NCBI GenBank assembly: GCA_025964635.1 | Contig: JAOPYP010000635.1 | Span: forward strand, 1 to 18,338 | Direction: 5' to 3' | DNA from: Actinomycetes bacterium | GTDB lineage: Bacteria > Actinomycetota > Actinomycetes > Streptosporangiales > Streptosporangiaceae | Length of the DNA: 18,338 nt | In this document: positions 14,853 through 18,338 of the stretch, one piece after another | Numbering within the stretch: the stretch's first letter is position 1 | Layout: the number at the start of each line of letters is the position of its first letter | The notes under the pieces: generated by a model | What the model saw: only the letters and a program-made list of their open reading frames with translations | What the model was told of the DNA's origin: nothing | Database searches by the model: none | Position numbers and translations under genes: made by a program

Positions 14853-15110
14853 TCAGGCCGGCTCCGACCTGCTTATGTGTGACCCGTTGCCATAGCCGAG
14901 GTCGTCGTCATCCTCGTCGTCTTCGTCGGCATCGCCGGGGTCCGCGTCATCCGCGTGACTTCCCGTGACGTAGGGGTCGCTATCCGCGTCCCCATCGTCC
15001 CTGCCGACACCCAGCTCAGTCCGCAGCCGGTCAAGGTCCGTGCCGCCGCTGTTGTACTTCAGCTGGCGTGCCACCTTTACCTGCTTGGCCTTGGCTCGGC
15101 CGCGCCCCAT
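14853..15110 (-). CDS. DUF3073 protein, conserved small actinobacterial protein
   Basis: An 85-residue protein with two distinct halves. The first 34 residues, MGRGRAKAKQVKVARQLKYNSGGTDLDRLRTELG, are basic and match the DUF3073 family closely. From about residue 38 the chain is strongly acidic, with a run of Asp/Glu (DEDDEDDDDLG near 62-72), and likely disordered. ATG at 15110 is chosen because GAGGGGG lies eight bases upstream; an earlier ATG at 15131 would add seven residues foreign to the family. The function is unknown. A nucleic-acid-binding or chaperone-like role would suit the charge pattern, but nothing shows it. It usually lies next to purM in actinobacteria, as here, on the opposite strand. 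Confidence 0.85.
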   Translation of the reverse strand: MGRGRAKAKQVKVARQLKYNSGGTDLDRLRTELGVGRDDGDADSDPYVTGSHADDADPGDADEDDEDDDDLGYGNGSHISRSEPA

Positions 15111-15133
15111 TGGCTCGACCCCCTCGAACATGC

Positions 15134-15152
15134 GGAGCCACTGTCGGGCTCC
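15134..15152. promoter_or_regulatory. GGAGCC-N7-GGCTCC dyad upstream of the DUF3073 gene
   Basis: Perfect six-base inverted arms at 15134-15139 and 15147-15152, 23 bases upstream of the DUF3073 start. They could form a hairpin in its leader or be an operator. The rest of the gap (15153-15373) holds a possible minus-strand -10 around 15179-15186 (TATGCAT) and nothing else I can name. Confidence 0.35.
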
Positions 15153-15373
15153 TGCTCCCTGCGCTGATGACCTGCGACTTTATGCATACGGGACGGCCCG
15201 TCGCCACTCCACCGCTTGAAGTGCGACGCGCTTCCAGTGTGCGTACACATCCAACCGTACCTGCTTTGCGCCGTAAGCGCCTCTGCAGGATGCGACCAGG
15301 GCTGATTGGCCCCCATCATTTCCTGCCCGGCGGCCTGTCCGGCAGCCTGCCGCGGGCGGCCTGGGTGGAGGCC

Positions 15374-16507
15374 TCACCCACCCAGCCAGATCCCCCGCAG
15401 CCTGCCCACCTCGGACATCCGGCGCTCGGCCAGGCGGTCGGCCGCGACCGCGGGCGGCACTCCCTCGGTGTCGGCCAGGGCGAAGATCTGCCTGGTCGTG
15501 CCGAATATCTGCCCGGCCCGGCCCTGCGCCCGCTCGAAGTTGAACCCGCCCAGCTCGTCGGAGACCTGGATCACGCCCCCCGCGTTGACCAGGTAGTCGG
15601 GGGCGTACAGGATGCCCCGGTCGGCGAGCAGTTTCTCGATGCCGGGGTGAGCCAGCTGGTTGTTCGCCCCGCCGCAGACGATGCCGGCCCGCAGGCCCAT
15701 GACGGTGTCGTCGTCCAGCGCCCCGCCGAGCGCGCAGGGTGCGTACACGTCGATCTCGCGGGCCAGCAGCTCGGCCCGGCTGGCCGCCACCTCCACGCCC
15801 GGGTGCGCGGCCACGACCCGGGTGACCGCGGCCGGGTCCACGTCACAGACGACGGCGGACGCTCCGGCCTCGGCCAGCAGGGTGACCAGCCGCCGCCCGA
15901 CCTTGCCCACGCCCTCCACACCGACCAGGCGGCCGTCCAGGCTGGGGCTGCCCCAGCGGTGCTCGGCGGCCGCCCGCATGCCCTGGAAGACCCCGAACGC
16001 GGTGAGCACGGAGGAGTCGCCCGCGCCACCGTTCGGCACCGTGCGGCCGGTCACGTGACCCGATTCCCGGGCGATGATGTCCATGTCCTCGCTGTAAGTG
16101 CCGATGTCGCAGGCGGTGATGTACCGCCCGGCCAGCGACTCGATGAAGCGGCCGTACGCGCGGAGCAGCGCCTCGGACTTGTGCGTGGCCGGATCGCCGA
16201 TGATCACGGCCTTGCCGCCGCCGTGGTCGAGGCCCGCCAGCGCGTTCTTGTAGGCCATCGCCCGGGACAGGTTCAGGACGTCGGCCAGGGCCGCGTCCTC
16301 ATCCGGATACGGGTAGAACCGCGTCCCGCCGAGCGCGGGGCCGAGCGCGGTCGAGTAGATGGCGATGATGGCCCGCAGCCCGCTCTGCCGGTCCTGGCAG
16401 AAGACGACCTGCTCGTGCCCATGGCTGGGACTGGGGGTCAGGCCTGCAGGGGAGGTCAGGCCAGCAGGGGAGGTCAGGGCGGCATTGGGAGGGAACACGT
16501 TCGTCAC
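15374..16507 (-). CDS. vdh: Valine dehydrogenase (Glu/Leu/Phe/Val dehydrogenase family)
   Basis: A 377-residue NAD-dependent amino acid dehydrogenase that deaminates valine and other branched-chain amino acids to 2-oxo acids. The substrate and catalytic lysines are K87 (AYKNALAGLD) and K99 (GGGKAVIIGDP); the Rossmann motif GVEGVGKVG follows in the C-terminal half, and CALGGALDDDTV and GGANNQLAHPG are typical of LeuDH/ValDH. The sequence follows Streptomyces Vdh closely over its length. The N-terminal ~28 residues are extra and contain a repeated SPAGLT unit. GTG at 16507 is the best start, with GAGAGG 11 bases upstream; the frame is open to 16600. Its 2-oxo acid products are substrates for the E1/E2 complex encoded at 3252-6803. 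Confidence 0.94.
   Translation of the reverse strand: MTNVFPPNAALTSPAGLTSPAGLTPSPSHGHEQVVFCQDRQSGLRAIIAIYSTALGPALGGTRFYPYPDEDAALADVLNLSRAMAYKNALAGLDHGGGKAVIIGDPATHKSEALLRAYGRFIESLAGRYITACDIGTYSEDMDIIARESGHVTGRTVPNGGAGDSSVLTAFGVFQGMRAAAEHRWGSPSLDGRLVGVEGVGKVGRRLVTLLAEAGASAVVCDVDPAAVTRVVAAHPGVEVAASRAELLAREIDVYAPCALGGALDDDTVMGLRAGIVCGGANNQLAHPGIEKLLADRGILYAPDYLVNAGGVIQVSDELGGFNFERAQGRAGQIFGTTRQIFALADTEGVPPAVAADRLAERRMSEVGRLRGIWLGG
16436..16480. repeat. 18-bp tandem repeat in the vdh N-terminus
   Basis: Two full units that differ at one base (16436-16453 and 16454-16471) and a partial third (from 16472). Each begins GGTCAGGCC. They encode the repeated SPAGLT of the Vdh N-terminal extension. In-frame 18-bp steps keep the gene open, so copy number could vary between strains. 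Confidence 0.75.
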
Positions 16508-16679
16508 GGTAGTGACTGCCTCTCGCGTTCTGTGAGTGCGTGCGACCTGGGTAAATGACCGGCCAGGCGGCCTGGGGTGGGGGCGGCCCGGATTCGACAC
16601 TATCGCTGCGGGAGACCAGTGACGATCTCGTTATCCGCAGGACATGTACCCCGGTACGCCACCGTGCCACGATGCGAAC

Positions 16680-17621
16680 GTGCGACCCTACGCGGCCTAT
16701 CTGCGTGTCTACGAGCCCCTCTCCGCGTTCAGCGATGCCGAGGGCCGGTACTGGGCTGAATACGCCGCATCCGCGCAGCGGCCGCGGCGGGCGGCGGCGC
16801 TGGACGCCGAGCAGGCCGAGGCGCTGAGCAGGCTGATCGCCACGCCGACGATCGCAGCCCCGCGGCGGGAGAGCGGGCATGGGTACGTCCGCTGGGCCGA
16901 CGGTGTCACCTACATCTGCCCCTGGCAGACGCGGCTGCGGTCCTGGCTCGAGCTGGCCCGGCTGCGCTCCACCGCCCGGCCGCTGCTGGCCACCGCGTTC
17001 TCGGCGGGCCAGGCGGACGAGGCGTTGCGCGACTTCGCCTGCTGGCAGGGCCAGTCGTCATCGCTGCGGGTGTTCATCCAGTCCTGTACCTGGGCGGTTC
17101 CGCCCGGATGGTTCGTGCCGTTCGCCCCCGAGGAGCGCTGGCTCGTGCTGGGCGGGCCGACCGAGACCGAAGGCGGCGACCCGGCCACCGCCGCGGCGAC
17201 CCGGACGCTGATCTACGCCACCGCCATGTCACAGGCCCGGCGCCGGATCGCCCGGGCCCTGAACGCGCTGCGGCGCACTAGCGGCGACGCCTTAACAAGC
17301 CCACCCGGCGCGGCGGGCGGCGGGGACGACACGCCCGAGTCCGGTGACCGGGATTCGCTGGGTCCGTGGCAGGCCACGATGGAGATCGCCCAGATCGGCC
17401 GGTGGCTGGAGGAGTTCCATCCCCATTCGGTCGTGGAACTGGATTACGGCGGTCTTGTGCACCTGCTTGATGACGATTCGTTGCGGTCTGACCAGTCGGT
17501 CGCGGAGGTGTCGGCGGCCATCAGTGCCAGCCGGGAAGGCCAGCACGACCTGGCCAGCGTCCTGTATCAGAGGCTCCGCAGCAGGTGGCAAGCGCTCGAG
17601 TCAGTCGAAGCCGCCAACTGA
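16680..17621 (+). CDS. Uncharacterised actinobacterial protein between vdh and bldC
   Basis: A 313-residue soluble protein that I cannot assign to a named family. It begins RPYAAYLRVYEPLSAF, followed by an Arg/Ala-rich helical stretch (residues 30-60), a Trp-rich middle part (WADGVTYICPWQTRLRSWLEL, then CWQGQSSSLRVFIQSCTWAVPPGWFVPF), a low-complexity Gly/Pro/Asp linker near 226-250, and a C-terminal part with ELDYGGLVHLLDDDSLRSDQSVAEV. No signal peptide, membrane helix or catalytic motif is seen. GTG at 16680 is chosen because homologues, as I recall, begin at MRxYAAYLRVYEPL; ATG at 16644 would add 12 residues. Neither start has a ribosome-binding site, so leaderless translation is possible. 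It is divergent from vdh and upstream of bldC in the same direction with a 262-bp gap. Confidence 0.8.
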   Translation: MRPYAAYLRVYEPLSAFSDAEGRYWAEYAASAQRPRRAAALDAEQAEALSRLIATPTIAAPRRESGHGYVRWADGVTYICPWQTRLRSWLELARLRSTARPLLATAFSAGQADEALRDFACWQGQSSSLRVFIQSCTWAVPPGWFVPFAPEERWLVLGGPTETEGGDPATAAATRTLIYATAMSQARRRIARALNALRRTSGDALTSPPGAAGGGDDTPESGDRDSLGPWQATMEIAQIGRWLEEFHPHSVVELDYGGLVHLLDDDSLRSDQSVAEVSAAISASREGQHDLASVLYQRLRSRWQALESVEAAN

Positions 17622-17672
17622 CTATCAGAGGACGACTTTCCAGATTCCACCCGTTGCAACGATACGTGTCGC

Positions 17673-17690
17673 TAGAATCACGCAGCGTGA
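17673..17690 (+). promoter_or_regulatory. TAGAAT box with a 13-bp palindrome upstream of bldC
   Basis: TAGAAT (17673-17678) is a good -10 hexamer. The perfect palindrome TCACGC-A-GCGTGA (17678-17690) begins at its last base and would cover the transcription start, the place for a repressor. No proper -35 is seen (TTGCAA at 17654-17659 is only 13 bases away). Confidence 0.45.
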
Positions 17691-17750
17691 CGCATAACAG
17701 TGGAGCAACGGGGGCGACCTGTCACAGAATCTTTGCTCCTGGTGGTCGAC

Positions 17751-17793
17751 TTGTCACCGCTGGTGATGGCAATATGGTCTCAGTGGGCCATAT
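17751..17793 (+). promoter_or_regulatory. bldC: Candidate bldC promoter with overlapping dyad
   Basis: TTGTCA (17751-17756) and TATGGT (17773-17778), 16 bases apart, form the best vegetative-type promoter in the region. The -10 lies inside a perfect inverted repeat, ATATGG (17772-17777) with CCATAT (17788-17793), that also covers the expected start site. The resulting leader would be about 100 bases. Confidence 0.5.
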
Positions 17794-17808
17794 AGGACAT
17801 CCACGGCA

Positions 17809-17826
17809 GGCTCCATACAGGGAGCC
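17809..17826 (+). promoter_or_regulatory. Hairpin in the bldC leader
   Basis: GGCTCC-N6-GGAGCC gives a perfect six-bp stem, 57 bases before the bldC start and within the leader expected from the promoter at 17751-17778. It may affect stability or translation of the mRNA. Confidence 0.35.
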
Positions 17827-17883
17827 AGGCAAAGCAACAACCGCAGGATCGCAAAAGCTGGTCCAAGAGGAGAGGCCGTAGAC

Positions 17884-18087
17884 ATGTCTGCACGTACACC
17901 CGAGGCGGAGCCGCTGTTGACGCCGGCAGAGGTCGCGACAATGTTCCGCGTTGACCCCAAGACGGTGACACGCTGGGCGAAGGCGGGAAAGCTGACCTCC
18001 ATCCGGACGCTGGGCGGACACCGCCGGTATCGGGAGACCGAGGTGCGCGCGCTCCTGGCGGGAATCCCGCAGCAGCGCTCGGAGTAG
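17884..18087 (+). CDS. bldC: Developmental regulator BldC (MerR-type helix-turn-helix)
   Basis: A 67-residue DNA-binding protein made of little more than one winged helix-turn-helix. LLTPAEVATMFRVDPKTVTRWAKAGKLTSIRTLGGHRRYRETEVRALLAGIP matches Streptomyces BldC almost residue for residue. In Streptomyces, BldC binds head-to-tail on direct repeats as asymmetric oligomers and delays the start of morphological differentiation, controlling many developmental and antibiotic genes. The Shine-Dalgarno is strong, AGGAGAGG eight bases before the ATG. The gene is monocistronic as far as the window shows: a 262-bp regulatory region lies upstream and a non-coding repeat tract follows. The degree of conservation implies that its DNA sites are conserved too. 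Confidence 0.97.
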   Translation: MSARTPEAEPLLTPAEVATMFRVDPKTVTRWAKAGKLTSIRTLGGHRRYRETEVRALLAGIPQQRSE

Positions 18088-18128
18088 GCCCGCAACGACG
18101 CACGACCGCGCTTCCCGCGGTACACCAC

Positions 18129-18222
18129 GTACCGGAAGTGCACGACGTGCCAGAAGTAAGCGAAGTACACGCAGTTCCCGAAGTACACGCAGTACCGCAG
18201 TACCGCAGTATCGCAGTACACG
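18129..18222. repeat. Degenerate short tandem repeat tract after bldC
   Basis: An 18-bp unit (CGAAGTACACGCAGTTCC) at 18161-18178 recurs with one change at 18179-18196. Its 3' half then runs on as an 8-bp repeat: GCAGTACC at 18189-18196 and 18197-18204, GCAGTATC at 18205-18212, GCAGTACA at 18213-18220. More diverged GAAGT/CAGAAGT copies reach back to about 18129. No plausible coding frame crosses it. Confidence 0.75.
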
Positions 18223-18235
18223 AGGGGGGGTCGGC

Positions 18236-18328
18236 CCCGGCGGACAGCCGGGCCGGCGAGCGGCAACGCGCAGGGCGCTCGCTGGAGTTCGAGAGAACTG
18301 CCGGGGTCGATCCTGGGTCATCTCCCAG
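18236..18328 (+). other. Run of four hairpins at the right edge
   Basis: Four perfect stems follow one another: CCCGG/CCGGG (18236-18252, loop 7), GCGAGCG/CGCTCGC (18256-18282, loop 13), AGTTC/GAACT closed by a GAGA tetraloop (18286-18299), and CTGGG/CCCAG (18313-18328, loop 6). The first two could end bldC transcription. The series might also be a structured leader of a gene beyond the window. It fits no riboswitch consensus I can recall. Confidence 0.4.
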
Positions 18329-18338
18329 ACGGGAAACC

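Noticed and set aside
15068..16558. A 496-codon plus-strand frame opposite vdh
   Set aside because: Shadow of vdh; no recognisable sequence and it crosses the vdh and DUF3073 regulatory regions.
18161..18220. CRISPR-like array
   Set aside because: The repeats are 8 to 18 bp and contiguous, without unique spacers, and no cas gene is present.
17722..18321. Long minus-strand frames across bldC and the repeat tract
   Set aside because: They overlap the near-invariant bldC on the other strand, and their Tyr/Val/Leu-rich part is only the translated short repeats.
18236..18338. Known riboswitch or tRNA
   Set aside because: I compared it from memory with ydaO, cobalamin, SAM, FMN, ZTP, guanidine and T-box patterns and with a tRNA cloverleaf; none fits.

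Overview
The window looks like chromosomal core DNA of a high-GC, developmentally complex actinomycete related to Streptomyces. Reasons: GC-rich third codon positions, many GTG starts, overlapping stop/start codons (ATGA, GTGA), a near-canonical BldC regulator, a valine dehydrogenase of Streptomyces type, and the gene order purF-purM / DUF3073 / vdh / unknown gene / bldC, which I recall from Streptomyces chromosomes. I cannot fix the genus. No rRNA, tRNA, CRISPR array, transposase or prophage gene is visible.

Layout. (1) 1-863: integral membrane protein (+) whose frame is open to the left edge. (2) 1053-2891: large acyl-CoA dehydrogenase (+) behind a promoter with two near-identical 14-bp boxes. 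(3) 6803-2919 (minus): an operon for a branched-chain 2-oxo acid dehydrogenase complex (E1 alpha, E1 beta, E2), ending in a small Dabb-barrel protein. (4) 6977-10991 (+): purS, an anti-sigma-kinase-like ATPase, purQ and purL. (5) 11683-11024 (minus): membrane-anchored ricin-type lectin-like protein. (6) 11826-14813 (+): SCP-like protein, purF, purM. (7) 15110-14853 (minus): DUF3073 protein; 16507-15374 (minus): valine dehydrogenase. (8) 16680-17621 (+): unknown protein. (9) 17884-18087 (+): bldC, followed by a short-repeat tract and a run of hairpins to the right edge.

How the genes work together. PurS, PurQ and PurL form the FGAM synthetase complex, PurF makes the first committed step and PurM closes the imidazole ring, so five proteins of IMP synthesis are encoded here. 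Vdh deaminates valine, leucine and isoleucine to 2-oxo acids, which the E1/E2 complex would convert to branched acyl-CoAs for catabolism, fatty-acid primers or polyketide starters; the acyl-CoA dehydrogenase may act further down such a path, although its large subtype fits straight-chain acyl-CoAs equally well. BldC links the region to the timing of development.

I found no convincing new multi-gene system. The best leads are the ATPase with a degenerate ATP-binding box between purS and purQ, the anchored lectin between purL and purF, dyad-rich regulatory DNA before bldC, the repeat tract and hairpins after bldC, and the direct-repeat boxes before the acyl-CoA dehydrogenase and E1 alpha genes. 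No stretch over 300 bases lacks a gene.
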